A stretch of 64,000 nt of DNA from DASZUK01 sp035547695 (GTDB taxonomy: Bacteria; Actinomycetota; Acidimicrobiia; Acidimicrobiales; RAAP-2): NCBI GenBank assembly GCA_035547695.1, contig DASZUK010000030.1:22451-86450 (forward strand), read 5' to 3'. The notes below the pieces were generated by a model that searched no databases, had not been told where the DNA came from, and was given only the letters and a program-made list of their open reading frames with translations. Positions 1 through 8,783 of the stretch are shown piece after piece (position 1 is the stretch's first letter; every line of letters starts with the position of its first letter). The position numbers and the translations under genes are program-made.

Positions 1-1452
1 GAGCGGGCGGTGGCCCCGAAGGTCACGGTGGCCACCCCGTGGTTCGCGCCGTACGTCGACGCCACCCTGTCGCCGGTGTACCAGTTCCAGGACCCGGCCC
101 TCAACGCCGCGTCGCAGGTGTACCTGGGCTTCGTGGTGGCCAAGCAGGGAACCACCTGCACCCCGAGCTGGGGGGGCAACTACTCGCCGGCCGACGCCAA
201 CGCCGACCTGGACCTGGACCGGCGGGTCAACCAGGTCCGCCTGGAGGGCGGCGAGGTGTTCGTGTCGTTCGGCGGCGCCAAGAACGTGGAGCTGGCCAAC
301 TCGTGCCGGAGCTCGTCACTGCTGGCGTCGGCGTACGAGTCCATCGTCCGGCGGTACAACCTCGAGGGGATGGACTTCGACCTCGAGAAGGCCAACCTGA
401 CCGACCAGCAGGCGATGGAACGCCGCGCCATCGCGGTCGCCCAGGTGCAGCGGACCATCCGGGCGCCGGGCGGCGGGCCGCTGCCGGTGTGGCTCACCGT
501 GCCGTCCACCCCGCAGGGACTGGACGCCGACGGCCTGGACGCCATCCGGATCATGCTGAGCCACCACGTCAGCCTGGCCGGCATCAACCTGCTGACCATG
601 GACATGGGGACCGACGACGGTCCGGCCCCGAACATGCTGGCGTGGACCAAGAGCGCCCTCCTGGCCGCCCACACCCAGCTCGGCACCGCCTTTGCCGGCG
701 TCGGCGACAAGCTCACCCCCACCCAGGTCTGGGACCACATGGGGGCGACGGTGATGATCGGGCAGAACGACGTGTCGAACGAGGTGTTCACCCTGGACGA
801 CGCCCGCGGCCTGGTGGCCTTCGCCGGGCAGGTGGGGATCGGCCGGATATCGATGTGGTCCCTCAACCGCGATTTCCAGTGCGCCGCCAACTTCTCCCAC
901 GTCCGGGTGCTGTCGAACACCTGCTCGGGGGTGACCCAGAGCGATCTCGAGTTCTCGAACGTCCTGAGCAAGGCCAAGGGACAGCCGCCGGGGGCGCCGG
1001 CGGTGAAGGAGTTCTCGGCGCCGACCACCACCACCACCAAGCCCGGGTCCGGATCGACCGGCCTCCCCTACCCCCAGTGGCTGTCGTCCAACATCTACCC
1101 GGCCGGGTACAAGGTGACCTGGAACGGGGACGTCTACCAGGCGAAGTGGTCGACGCAGGGGCAACCGCCGGACTCCCCGGTCCGGTACCAGTACCAGAAC
1201 GCCTGGCAGCTCATCGGGCCGGTGCTGCCGACCGACAAGGCCCCGACGACGACCACCCTGCCGTCGGGGACCTACCCGGACTGGAGCCCGTCGGCGGCGT
1301 ACCCGCAGGGGTCCAAGGTGCTCTACGACGGGCTCCCGTTCGTGTCCAAGTACTACGCCGTCGGCGCCCCGCCGGACCCGTCGGCGGTCAACTCGCCGGT
1401 GTCGCCGTGGCAGCCCCTGTTCACCGTGCCGGGGGAACCGTCCCAGCAGTAG
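1..1452 (+). CDS. GH18 chitinase-like protein, 5' truncated, with two chitin-binding modules
   Basis: Secreted-type glycoside hydrolase that would cleave chitin or a related GlcNAc polymer. The frame is open from base 1, so the true start and any signal peptide lie outside the window; a GTG at 10 is only the first internal candidate. Around base 370 the protein shows EGMDFDLE, which fits the GH18 catalytic pattern (DxxDxDxE, last Glu as acid). A Thr-rich linker near base 1020 leads to two repeated C-terminal modules (about 1070-1215 and 1270-1430), each with the YPxW...Y..G.KV...G..(Y/F)..K/W pattern of CBM5/12 chitin-binding domains. It converges on the alcohol dehydrogenase gene and overlaps it by 32 bp. 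Family assignment is good; chitin as the actual substrate is inferred. Confidence 0.8.
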   Translation, partial: ERAVAPKVTVATPWFAPYVDATLSPVYQFQDPALNAASQVYLGFVVAKQGTTCTPSWGGNYSPADANADLDLDRRVNQVRLEGGEVFVSFGGAKNVELANSCRSSSLLASAYESIVRRYNLEGMDFDLEKANLTDQQAMERRAIAVAQVQRTIRAPGGGPLPVWLTVPSTPQGLDADGLDAIRIMLSHHVSLAGINLLTMDMGTDDGPAPNMLAWTKSALLAAHTQLGTAFAGVGDKLTPTQVWDHMGATVMIGQNDVSNEVFTLDDARGLVAFAGQVGIGRISMWSLNRDFQCAANFSHVRVLSNTCSGVTQSDLEFSNVLSKAKGQPPGAPAVKEFSAPTTTTTKPGSGSTGLPYPQWLSSNIYPAGYKVTWNGDVYQAKWSTQGQPPDSPVRYQYQNAWQLIGPVLPTDKAPTTTTLPSGTYPDWSPSAAYPQGSKVLYDGLPFVSKYYAVGAPPDPSAVNSPVSPWQPLFTVPGEPSQQ

Positions 1453-2449
1453 CCACCTGCAGGACGGCGGCCCCGGTGATGCGGTCGGCGGCCAGGTCGG
1501 CCAGGGCCTGGTCGGCCTGTTCCAACCGGTACGGCACCGTGGTGGCCCGGACCCCCAGCCGGGGGGCCAGCCGGAGCAGCTCCTCGCCGTCGGCCCGGGT
1601 GTTGGCGGTGACGCTCCGCAGCACCCGCTCGTTGAACAGGTGCCGCTGGTAGTCCAGCACCGGGATGTCGGACAGGTGGATGCCGGCCACCGACAGCACC
1701 CCGCCGCGGTCCAGGGCGGCCAGCCCGGGCGGCACCAGATGGCCGACCGGGGCGAACAGGATGACGGCGTCCAGCGGGACCGGCGGCACCGCGTCGGCGT
1801 CCCCCACCCAGGCCGCCCCCAGCTCGGCCGCCAGGGCCTGGGCGTCGGCCGACCGGGTGGCCACGTACAGCTCGGCCCCCTCGGCCAGGGCGATCTGGGC
1901 GGTGAGGTGGGCGGAGCCGCCGAACCCGTAGATGCCGAGCCGGCCGCCGTGGGGCAGCCCGGTGGACCGCAGCGCCCGGTAGCCGATGATGCCGGCGCAG
2001 AGCAGCGGGGCGGCCTGGTCGTCGGGGAGGTCGTCGGGCAGCCGGTAGGCGAACCGCTCGTCGGCCACCGTGGCCTCGGCGTAGCCGCCGTCGTGGTCCC
2101 AGCCGGTGAAGGTGGCGGCGACGCACAGGTTCTCGGCCCCCCGGCGGCAGAACCGGCAGGTCCCGCAGGTGGAGGCCAGCCAGGCCAGGCCCACCCGGTC
2201 GCCGACGGCGAAACGGTCGGCCCCGGGGCCGACGGCGTCCACCTCCCCCACCACCTCGTGGCCGGGGACCACCCGCGGCCGGTGCACCGGCAGGTCGCCC
2301 TCGGTCACGTGCAGGTCGGTCCGGCAGACCCCGCAGGCGGACACCCGCACCCGGATCTGCCCCGGGCCCGGCTCCGGCTCCGGCCGGTCCACCATCTGCA
2401 GCGGCCCATCGACGATCGGTCCCGGCCGTGCCACCTCCCAGGCCCTCAT
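1421..2449 (-). CDS. zinc-dependent alcohol dehydrogenase (MDR family)
   Basis: NAD(P)-dependent, zinc-containing alcohol dehydrogenase of 342 aa. Visible motifs are CGVCRTDLH (catalytic zinc Cys), PGHEVVGEVD (GHE zinc signature), the four-Cys structural zinc loop CGTCRFCRRGAENLC, and a GFGGSAH nucleotide-binding turn in place of the commoner GxGxxG. Length is normal for the family. A GACAAT hexamer ends 6 nt before the ATG, so the transcript may be leaderless. The 3' end overlaps the GH18 gene on the other strand. The substrate cannot be told from sequence; this subgroup often reduces aldehydes. Confidence 0.85.
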   Translation of the reverse strand: MRAWEVARPGPIVDGPLQMVDRPEPEPGPGQIRVRVSACGVCRTDLHVTEGDLPVHRPRVVPGHEVVGEVDAVGPGADRFAVGDRVGLAWLASTCGTCRFCRRGAENLCVAATFTGWDHDGGYAEATVADERFAYRLPDDLPDDQAAPLLCAGIIGYRALRSTGLPHGGRLGIYGFGGSAHLTAQIALAEGAELYVATRSADAQALAAELGAAWVGDADAVPPVPLDAVILFAPVGHLVPPGLAALDRGGVLSVAGIHLSDIPVLDYQRHLFNERVLRSVTANTRADGEELLRLAPRLGVRATTVPYRLEQADQALADLAADRITGAAVLQVATAGTVPPAR

Positions 2450-2507
2450 GCGCCCATTGTCGCGCTCCTCCTCCCGGCCACGCCCGGGCTCCCTCCTGTC
2501 CGCACCG

Positions 2508-3284
2508 TCAGGCCGGTAGGTCCACCGGGCCCAGCCCGGGGTCCGGAGCCGGCAGGGCGATCGGCCACTGCTCCTCCCGGGGGTCCAGCGGGGTCATCGC
2601 CTTCTCCCGCCGCCAGGCGTCGTACGACCGAGCCCACTGCCGGTGCCACCAGCCCTGAGCCAGGTGCAGGTCCTGGGGCTGCATGGCGCACAGCCGGGGG
2701 AACCGGCCGCACAGGGCCAGCAGGACCCGGACCGCCGCCTCGGCGTCGGCGGCGGCGTCGTGGGCATGGTCGATGGCCACCTGGTACTGGTCGCACAGGT
2801 CCACCAGCCGCCGCCGGCCCTTCCGGTACCGGTCGAACCGGCGGTCGATCACCAGGGCGTCCAGCACCGGGCCGCCGAACCCCCGGTCGAACAGGCCGCT
2901 GCCCCCCAGCCACCGGCACTGGGTGTCCAACATGGTCAGGTCGTAGTCCAGTTTCATCCCCACCACCGGCACCCCCCGCCGGCTGGCCGCCAGCAGGGCC
3001 CCGGCGACCAGGTCGACGGCGTCGGCCAGCGCCATGCCCTCGGCCCGGGCCCGGGCGGTGGTGATGCCGTGGACCTCGGTGGCCCCCTCCGGGATGGCCC
3101 GACCGGGGTCCACCAGGGAGGTCCGCCGGTCCACCACCTGGCCACCCACCACGGTGACCAGGGCGAACGAGACCGGGACGTCCGAGAACCGGTCCACCCC
3201 GGTGGTCTCCAGATCGAACCCCAGCAGCTCGCCGTCGTGCCAGCCCACCGGCTGGCCGACGCTGCACCACGGTCCTGACGACAT
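2508..3284 (-). CDS. DnaQ-like 3'-5' exonuclease (DEDDh)
   Basis: 258-aa nuclease with the RNase T/DnaQ fold. FDLETTGVD near residue 24 supplies the first Asp/Glu pair, HGITTARA follows, MKLDYDLTMLD carries the next Asp, and HDAAADAEA supplies the His...Asp pair, so the DEDDh set looks complete. It is a stand-alone exonuclease with no polymerase or GIY-YIG domain, so it is either an epsilon-like proofreading homologue or an accessory repair exonuclease. It is preceded by the alcohol dehydrogenase gene on the same strand with a 58-bp gap. The ATG at 3284 is preceded by a degenerate CAACCT box 6 nt upstream. Confidence 0.8.
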   Translation of the reverse strand: MSSGPWCSVGQPVGWHDGELLGFDLETTGVDRFSDVPVSFALVTVVGGQVVDRRTSLVDPGRAIPEGATEVHGITTARARAEGMALADAVDLVAGALLAASRRGVPVVGMKLDYDLTMLDTQCRWLGGSGLFDRGFGGPVLDALVIDRRFDRYRKGRRRLVDLCDQYQVAIDHAHDAAADAEAAVRVLLALCGRFPRLCAMQPQDLHLAQGWWHRQWARSYDAWRREKAMTPLDPREEQWPIALPAPDPGLGPVDLPA

Positions 3285-3352
3285 GCCGAGAGGTTGGCAC
3301 CGGGGTGTGACAACAGGGTGGATGATGAAGGGCCGGGCGGATGGGAGGACCG

Positions 3353-4234
3353 ATGGCGGACGGGGTGACGTTGCAGGGAAAGGCGGTGGTGGTCACCGGC
3401 GCGGGCCGCGGCCTGGGCCGGGCGTACGCGCTGGCGGCCGCCGAGCGGGGGGCACGGGTGGTGGTGAACGACGTGGACGCCGCCGAGGCGGAGCAGGTGG
3501 CGGAGGCCGTCGTGGCCGCCGGCGGCGCCGCGGTGGCCCACCCGGCCGACGTCAGTGATCCGACGGAAGCGGACGGGGTGGTGGCCCGGTGCGCCGCCGA
3601 GTTCGGGTCGGTGGACGGGCTGGTGAACAACGCCGGCTACGGCATGATCGACGCCGCGGCGCCGCAGGACCAGGACCCGGCGGAGCTGCGGCGGGTGTTC
3701 GAGGTCAACGTGTTCGGGTCCGCCTACTGCGGCATCGCCGCCCTCCGGCACATGGTCCGGCAGGGGGCCGGGTCCATCGTCAACGACGCCTCGGTGGCCT
3801 TCGCCGGCGCCCCCCGGCTGGGGGCGTACAGCGCCAGCAAGGGGGCCACCGCGTCGCTCACCCTGTCCTGGGCGGCCGATCTGGACGGCACCGGGGTGCG
3901 GGTGAACGCCATCTCACCGATGGCGGTGACCCGGTCCTGGGACTGGAGCCTGGTGCCGGACCCGACCGCCATCGGGGACCCGGAGCGGCTGCAGCCGGAG
4001 GACAACACCGGCCTGGTCGTCTACCTGCTGTCCGACGCCGCCGCCGGGGTGCACGGGCAACTGTTCGCCCTGCGGGCCGGCAACCTGAACGTGGTGTCCC
4101 ACGCCGGCGCGGTCCAGCCCACCCTGCAACGAGACCGGTGGACCGCGGAGCAGGTGGCCGACGCGGTCGCCGGCGACCTCCGCGGCCTTCTGCAGCCGCC
4201 CGGCCTCCGGCCGGTCCGGATCGATTTCAGCTAA
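3353..4234 (+). CDS. SDR family NAD(P)-dependent oxidoreductase
   Basis: Classical short-chain dehydrogenase of 293 aa. Motifs in order are TGAGRGLGRA (cofactor turn), an acidic ND after beta-2, NNAGYG, a Ser in the active-site strand, and YSASK (Tyr/Lys catalytic pair). I chose the ATG at 3353 because GGGAGGA (3343-3349) sits just upstream; an in-frame ATG at 3341 would add four residues and bury that site. The last 8 bp overlap the convergent VOC gene. The substrate is unknown; a 3-ketoacyl or hydroxysteroid type reductase is possible. Confidence 0.8.
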   Translation: MADGVTLQGKAVVVTGAGRGLGRAYALAAAERGARVVVNDVDAAEAEQVAEAVVAAGGAAVAHPADVSDPTEADGVVARCAAEFGSVDGLVNNAGYGMIDAAAPQDQDPAELRRVFEVNVFGSAYCGIAALRHMVRQGAGSIVNDASVAFAGAPRLGAYSASKGATASLTLSWAADLDGTGVRVNAISPMAVTRSWDWSLVPDPTAIGDPERLQPEDNTGLVVYLLSDAAAGVHGQLFALRAGNLNVVSHAGAVQPTLQRDRWTAEQVADAVAGDLRGLLQPPGLRPVRIDFS

Positions 4235-4787
4235 CTGGCCCGCCCGGGGACGGCCCGCCCGGGGACGGCCCGCCGAGGGATGGCCCCCCGAGGGAACCCT
4301 CGGCGGCTCCGCCGGGGGCTCCGTCGGCAGCCGCCCGCAGGGCGACCAGGTCCAGCCTGCGCATGCCCAGCATCGCCTTCATGGCCCGCTCGGCCCTGGC
4401 CGGGTCCGGGTCGCCCAGGATGTCGGCCAAGCCCTGGGGGACGACCTGCCAGGACAGCCCGTACCGGTCCTTCAGCCACCCGCACTGGCCCTCTTCGCCG
4501 CCTTCGGTGAGCTTGGCCCAGTAGTAGTCCACCTCGTCCTGGTCGGCGCAGGAGATGGTGAACGAGACGGCCTCGTCGAAGGTGAACTGGGGGCCGCCGT
4601 TGATGGCCAGGAACGGCTGGCCGTCCAGGACGAACTCGACGGTCAGCACCGACCCGGCCGGCCGGGGGCCGGCGTCGCCGTAGTAGCTGACGCGCGTCAC
4701 CGCCGAGTTGGGGAACACCGACACGTAGAACTCGGCGGCGTCCAGGCCGTCGGTGTCGAACCACAGGCTGGGGGTGATGTCGGGCAT
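4227..4787 (-). CDS. VOC superfamily (PhnB/glyoxalase-like) protein with Gly-Pro-Ser tail
   Basis: 186-aa protein with the vicinal-oxygen-chelate fold of the PhnB/3-demethylubiquinone methyltransferase-like group. FDTDGLDAAEFYVSVFPNS opens the first beta-alpha-beta unit, LTVEFVLDGQPFLAING follows, and KDRYGLSWQVVP closes it, all typical of that group. The start at 4787 is fixed by a strong AGGAGG five bases upstream. The last residues are a collagen-like (GGPSP)-type repeat produced by a 15-bp tandem repeat in the DNA, which is probably dispensable. It overlaps the convergent SDR gene by 8 bp. The function of the group is not settled. Confidence 0.8.
   Translation of the reverse strand: MPDITPSLWFDTDGLDAAEFYVSVFPNSAVTRVSYYGDAGPRPAGSVLTVEFVLDGQPFLAINGGPQFTFDEAVSFTISCADQDEVDYYWAKLTEGGEEGQCGWLKDRYGLSWQVVPQGLADILGDPDPARAERAMKAMLGMRRLDLVALRAAADGAPGGAAEGSLGGPSLGGPSPGGPSPGGPVS
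4237..4296. repeat. 15-bp tandem repeat, four copies, at VOC gene 3' end
   Basis: Unit ggcccgcccggggac at 4237, 4252, then two diverged copies at 4267 and 4282. The period is a multiple of three, so it lengthens the VOC protein by in-frame pentapeptides. Confidence 0.85.
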
Positions 4788-4842
4788 GCCATCCTCCTGA
4801 CGTGTCGGCCGCCGGCGGCGAGCGGCGGCGGCCGCGGCGGCA

Positions 4843-4868
4843 GTGCACGTGGGTCGTGCACGTGGGTC
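4843..4868. repeat. 13-bp direct repeat in the VOC / LLM intergenic region
   Basis: GTGCACGTGGGTC occurs twice in tandem (4843-4855 and 4856-4868) in the 256-bp gap between the divergent VOC and LLM genes. It could be a regulator site or a simple duplication; no other feature is clear in this gap. Confidence 0.5.
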
Positions 4869-5043
4869 GTCCACCTGGTTACCACCTTCCCGCCGGGGGC
4901 GCCCCGAATCGGCATTGATCGTTCCGGCGTGCCGGTGCGGCGCCGCGGGCGGGCGGATGGCCGGCGGTGGCCCGGCCGGGGCCGCTACCCTGCATCGTCG
5001 GGCCGGGGGGACGGGTCGGTCCGGCGACCGGAGGGGACGCGAG

Positions 5044-5988
5044 ATGGCGGCACAGTCCTTGACGTTCGGGGTGGCCCTTCCCCAATGGGGGCGGTGGGCG
5101 GACCCCGGGTTCCTGCGGCAGTACGCCGCAGAAGCCGAGCGGTGCGGGTTCGAGGGGGTGTGGGGGGTCGACCACCTGGTGATGCCGCGGCGCATCGACA
5201 GCCTGTACCCGCTGGGCACAGAGCCGGCGGCGGTGGAGGCCGACGGGGTGGCCAGCGTGTTGGCGCCCAACTACGAGATGGTGGCCACCCTCACCTGGGT
5301 GGCGTCGTGCACGTCACGGGTGGCCCTGGGTACGGCCATCTGCGTGCTGCCGCTCCGCAACACCGTGGTCACCGCCCGGCAGATCGCCACGGTCGACGCG
5401 TTCAGCGGCGGCCGGGTCCGGTTCGGGGTGGGGGTGGGCTGGATGGCCGAGGAAGGCGCCTCGGTAGGGGTGCCGTGGTCGGACCGGGGGAAGCGGATGG
5501 ACGAGCAGATCGAGCTGTTGCGGGCCCTGTGGGGCACCGGGGAGGACACCTTCGAGTTCCACGGCCGGTTCCACGACGTGGTCCCGATGGACCCGGCGCC
5601 GCGGCCGACCCAGCGGCCGATCCCGATCCTGGTCGGCGGCCACAGCGGCCCGGCCCTGGACCGGGCCGGCCGGCTGGGGGACGGGTGGATCGCCGCGCCG
5701 ATGGCCCCGGACCGCTTCGCCACGCTGGCCCGACGGGTGCTCGACTCCGCCGAACGGCACGGCCGGGACCCGGGGGCCCTGCTGCTGTGCTGCTCGGCCT
5801 CCCTGGGGCCGGAGCACCAACTGCACGACGTGTCGTCCGCCGGCACCGCCGAGCTGGCCGACCTGGTCGGCCGCTACCGCGACGCCGGGGTGCACCATCT
5901 GCAGGTGGACCTGAGGGCGGGATCGCCGGCGGCCAGCCTGGAAGCGCTGCAGCGGTTCGCCGAGGAGGTGGCCCCGGCTGTGAGCTGA
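5044..5988 (+). CDS. LLM-class, probably F420-dependent, oxidoreductase
   Basis: 314-aa TIM-barrel oxidoreductase of the luciferase-like monooxygenase class. Recognisable parts are GVALPQWG at the N-terminus, the GVWGVDHL strand, RVALGTAICVLPLRN, FGVGVGWMAEE and PIPILVGGHSGPALDRAGRLGDGW, as in the actinobacterial F420 subgroup. It would transfer hydride between F420 and an unknown substrate. The start at 5044 has GGAGGGG (5030-5036) upstream, whereas upstream in-frame starts have none. A PPOX protein at 47.7 kb is a second F420-linked family, which supports F420 use in this organism. No F420 biosynthesis gene is in the window. Confidence 0.85.
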   Translation: MAAQSLTFGVALPQWGRWADPGFLRQYAAEAERCGFEGVWGVDHLVMPRRIDSLYPLGTEPAAVEADGVASVLAPNYEMVATLTWVASCTSRVALGTAICVLPLRNTVVTARQIATVDAFSGGRVRFGVGVGWMAEEGASVGVPWSDRGKRMDEQIELLRALWGTGEDTFEFHGRFHDVVPMDPAPRPTQRPIPILVGGHSGPALDRAGRLGDGWIAAPMAPDRFATLARRVLDSAERHGRDPGALLLCCSASLGPEHQLHDVSSAGTAELADLVGRYRDAGVHHLQVDLRAGSPAASLEALQRFAEEVAPAVS

Positions 5989-6035
5989 CCGTCGGCCTCC
6001 GGCGGCCGTCACCTCGGTCGGCAGATGGCCCACCA

Positions 6036-6079
6036 TGATGCCCCGGTGGGCTGCACCTTGATGCCCCGGTGGGCCGCAC
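6036..6079. repeat. 23-bp-period direct repeat downstream of the LLM gene
   Basis: A 21-bp word (tgatgccccggtggg, then c, t or c, gcac) occurs at 6036-6056 and again at 6059-6079 with one mismatch. It lies between the LLM stop codon and tRNA-Cys and has no coding role. Confidence 0.75.
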
Positions 6080-6099
6080 GAACCGCGGCAGTCGTCGGT

Positions 6100-6174
6100 T
6101 GGAGGCGGCGGGCGGAATCGAACCGCCGTACGAGGCTTTGCAGGCCCCTGCCTAAACCACTCGGCCACGCCGCC
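6100..6174 (-). tRNA. tRNA-Cys (anticodon GCA), CCA encoded
   Basis: Read on the minus strand, GGCGGCG (6174-6168) pairs with CGCCGCC (6110-6104) as a 7-bp acceptor stem. The anticodon arm GGGGC-CTGCAAA-GCCTC gives anticodon GCA (complement of 6139-6141). The T arm is GGCGG-TTCGATT-CCGCC. The discriminator base is U (complement of 6103), the known identity base of tRNA-Cys, and CCA is encoded (6102-6100). It lies alone between the LLM gene and the MFS gene. Confidence 0.97.
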
Positions 6175-6236
6175 AGCAGGACGGTCAGCCTACTCCGCCA
6201 CTGCCGGACCCAATTCTCGACCCCGGTCGGGCCGGG

Positions 6237-7724
6237 TCAACCGACGGCGGCCAGCGCCAGCTCGGGGTCGCCGAGCTGGTCCCGGCGAGCCCGGATGAAC
6301 ATCAGGGCGACCAGGGCGGAAGCGGCCAGGAGGGCGGTGGAGACCCAGAACCCGATCGTGTAGCCGTGCACCGGGGCTTCGGCGAGGACGGCGGCGGAGT
6401 GGCCGTGGGCGACGATGAAGCTGGAGACCGCGGTGGCGTAGATGGTGTTGAGGAGCGCGGTGCCCAGGGACCCGCCGACCTGCTGGCTCATGTTGAGGGT
6501 GGCGCTGGCCACGCCGGCGTCGTGGGGGTTGACGCCGATGAGGGCGGTGCTGCTCATGGGGACGAAGCAGAGGCCGAGGCCGACGCTCATGATGACCTCG
6601 GTCGGCAGGACGGCGGCGGCGAAGCTGCTGTCGACACCGATCCGGGTGAGGAGGCCGCAGCCGATGGCGGCGGCCACCAGCCCCCCGACCAGGAGCGGCC
6701 GCGGGCCGATCCTGGGCAGGATACGGCTGGCCAGGGCGGCACCGACGATGATGCCGGCGGAGAACGGCAGGAAGGCGAAGCCGGACTTCAGGGCGGAGTA
6801 GCCGAGGGTGCCCTGGAAGTAGAAGGTCATGAACAGGAACATCCCCATCATGGCCATCGGAGCCAGGAACGACACCAGGAAGGCACCGCCGCGGTTGCGG
6901 TCGAGGACGACCCGGATGGGCAGCAACGGGTTGGCCGACCGCTGCTCGATGACCACGAAGAGGGCCAGCAGGGCGACGGCGGCGACGAGGAACGCCAGGG
7001 TGACCGGCGAGCCCCAACCGTCTGTGCTGGCCTTGGTGAACCCGTAGACCAGGGACACCAGGCCGGCGGTGGCGGCGATGGCGCCGGGGATGTCGTACCG
7101 GGTGTTGCCGTGGGCCCGGCTCTCCCGGACCAGCCGGGTGGCGAAGACGGCGGTGACGATGGCCACCGGGACGTTGACCAGCAGGCACCACCGCCAGTCG
7201 GCGTACTGGGTGAGGACGCCGCCGGCGATGAGGCCGATGGCGGCGCCGCCGCCGGCGATGCCGCCGTAGACGCCGAAGGCCTTGGCCCGTTCCTTGGGCT
7301 CGGTGAAGGTGACGGTGACCAGGGACAGGGCGGCCGGGGCCATGAGGGCGGCGAACCCACCCTGGAGGGCGCGGGCGCCGAACAGCATGGCGGCGTTCTG
7401 GGCCACCCCGCCGAGGGCGGAGGCGGCGGCGAAGCCGAGGAGGCCGATGACGAACATCCGCTTGCGGCCCATGTAGTCGGCGATGCGGCCGCCGAGGAGC
7501 AGCAGGCCACCGAAGGCCAGGGTGTAGGCGGTGATGACCCACTGGCGGTTGTCGACGGAGATGTGCAGGGCCCGTTGGGCCGACGGCAGGGCGATGGTGA
7601 CGATGGAGGCGTCGAGGACCACCATCAACTGGGCCACCGCGATGACGGCCAGGGCCAGCCACCGCCTGGGGTCCGGGGTGGTGTCGGGCGGGCTGCCGGT
7701 GAGGGCGTTGCTGCGATCGGTCAT
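6237..7724 (-). CDS. MFS transporter, DHA2 (EmrB/QacA-like) family
   Basis: 495-aa inner-membrane drug:H+ antiporter of the 14-helix DHA2 type. The first helix carries LMVVLDASIVTIALPSA, the DHA2 motif with the buried Asp, and GGRIADYMGRKRMF is the MFS motif-A loop. About 14 hydrophobic segments follow to the C-terminus. GAGGT sits a few bases before the ATG. It lies downstream of a TetR gene on the same strand (135-bp gap with a 10-bp tandem repeat near 7739-7760), so it is probably the efflux pump controlled by that TetR. The exported compound is unknown. Confidence 0.9.
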   Translation of the reverse strand: MTDRSNALTGSPPDTTPDPRRWLALAVIAVAQLMVVLDASIVTIALPSAQRALHISVDNRQWVITAYTLAFGGLLLLGGRIADYMGRKRMFVIGLLGFAAASALGGVAQNAAMLFGARALQGGFAALMAPAALSLVTVTFTEPKERAKAFGVYGGIAGGGAAIGLIAGGVLTQYADWRWCLLVNVPVAIVTAVFATRLVRESRAHGNTRYDIPGAIAATAGLVSLVYGFTKASTDGWGSPVTLAFLVAAVALLALFVVIEQRSANPLLPIRVVLDRNRGGAFLVSFLAPMAMMGMFLFMTFYFQGTLGYSALKSGFAFLPFSAGIIVGAALASRILPRIGPRPLLVGGLVAAAIGCGLLTRIGVDSSFAAAVLPTEVIMSVGLGLCFVPMSSTALIGVNPHDAGVASATLNMSQQVGGSLGTALLNTIYATAVSSFIVAHGHSAAVLAEAPVHGYTIGFWVSTALLAASALVALMFIRARRDQLGDPELALAAVG

Positions 7725-7859
7725 CGGAACCTCACTTCCGGGTGCTTTCGGGTGCTTTCGGAGGGTCTGGGGCGGGTTTCGGGACGTGTTCGTCCAGGGG
7801 TTGTCGGACGGGTGGTGCGGAACTGGAACGCCGGGCGCCGGGGACGCCGGGCGGTGCGG

Positions 7860-8516
7860 TCAACGGAGCAGCGGCAGCATGATGTCGTCGACCAGATGGG
7901 TGCAGAAGGCTTCGTCGAGGGGTTCGCCGGTGACGAACAGCCGGGACATGACCATGGCGGGCATGACCTCGGCGGCCACCTTGGCGTCGGCGTGGGCGGG
8001 GCAGTCGCCCCGGGCCACGGCCCGCTCGACCACCTCCTGGACCACGTCGCGCTTGCCCTCCACCATCTGGGTGCGGACCAGGGCGGCCAGGGCGGCGTCG
8101 GTGCGCATGGCCCACAGCACGGCGGCCATCAGGGCGCCGTCCTCGGCCGCCATGGCCTGGCAGGCGTGCTGCAACAGGGCCAGCAGGTCGCCGCGGAGGC
8201 TGCCGGTGTCGGGGACCACCTCGGCGCTGGCCTCGGCCCGGCAGCGGATGGCGGCGGCCACGATCTCGGCCTTGCAGGACCAGTGGCGGTAGATGGTGGC
8301 CTTGCTGGCGTGGGCCCGCTCGGCCAGGGCGTCCATGCTGAGGCGTTCGTAGCCGACCTCGGCGACGAGCTGCAGGGCCGCGTCCAAGATGGCCTGCCCG
8401 CGCTCCTCCGACCGGGGCCGGCCGGCCCGGTGCGCCGGCGGCCCGGCCGTAGCGGCCACCGGCGCCGCAGCCAGCACCGCTGCCGCACTCTGGAGATCGC
8501 TGTCGATGGTGGCCAT
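7860..8516 (-). CDS. TetR/AcrR family transcriptional regulator
   Basis: 218-aa repressor. The HTH is in residues about 45-90 (RLSMDALAERAHASKATIYRHWSCKAEIV), after an Ala-rich, probably disordered N-terminus of about 30 residues. The C-terminal ligand and dimer domain resembles TetR_C_33 types. It precedes the MFS gene and most likely represses itself and the pump through the operator at 8588-8646, where an inducer would be a pump substrate. The start is probable; GCAAGGCAG is a weak RBS. Confidence 0.88.
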   Translation of the reverse strand: MATIDSDLQSAAAVLAAAPVAATAGPPAHRAGRPRSEERGQAILDAALQLVAEVGYERLSMDALAERAHASKATIYRHWSCKAEIVAAAIRCRAEASAEVVPDTGSLRGDLLALLQHACQAMAAEDGALMAAVLWAMRTDAALAALVRTQMVEGKRDVVQEVVERAVARGDCPAHADAKVAAEVMPAMVMSRLFVTGEPLDEAFCTHLVDDIMLPLLR

Positions 8517-8587
8517 GAACGCTGCCTTGCTTCGCTTCCTGGTGGCTTCCTGGTGACGATGTGTGAGAGGTGGAGGTGAGAGGGGGA

Positions 8588-8646
8588 GTACGAAACTGTT
8601 CCGTACAGATCATAGACTGTTCCAATACGAAACGCAACGGTTTCGT
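8588..8646 (-). promoter_or_regulatory. tetR-MFS promoter with two inverted-repeat operators
   Basis: Minus-strand promoter with -35 TTGCGT (8637-8632), a 17-bp spacer and -10 TATGAT (8614-8609). IR1 GTACG...CGTAC (8588-8606) covers the expected start of transcription. IR2 ACGAAAC-N6-GTTTCGT (8627-8646) covers the -35. The half-site TACGAAAC also occurs at 8589-8596 and 8626-8633. The region is much AT-richer than its surroundings. This is the classic layout of an autorepressed TetR operon; the binding protein is inferred. Confidence 0.75.
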
Positions 8647-8783
8647 TTTGGATCAGGAAAATGTGTCGGCCACCTGCGGGAACGGCGGCCCGGGGACAAC
8701 CGGGGCGGCACGAACCGGCCGGGCGCACGGCGTGCCGGCAGCGCCGGCGGGTGGCAACGTCCACTGGGTGATTGAATCGGCCC

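Noticed and set aside
6100..6174. Integration site of a mobile element at tRNA-Cys
   Set aside because: No integrase, no second copy of the tRNA 3' end, and ordinary chromosomal genes on both sides.
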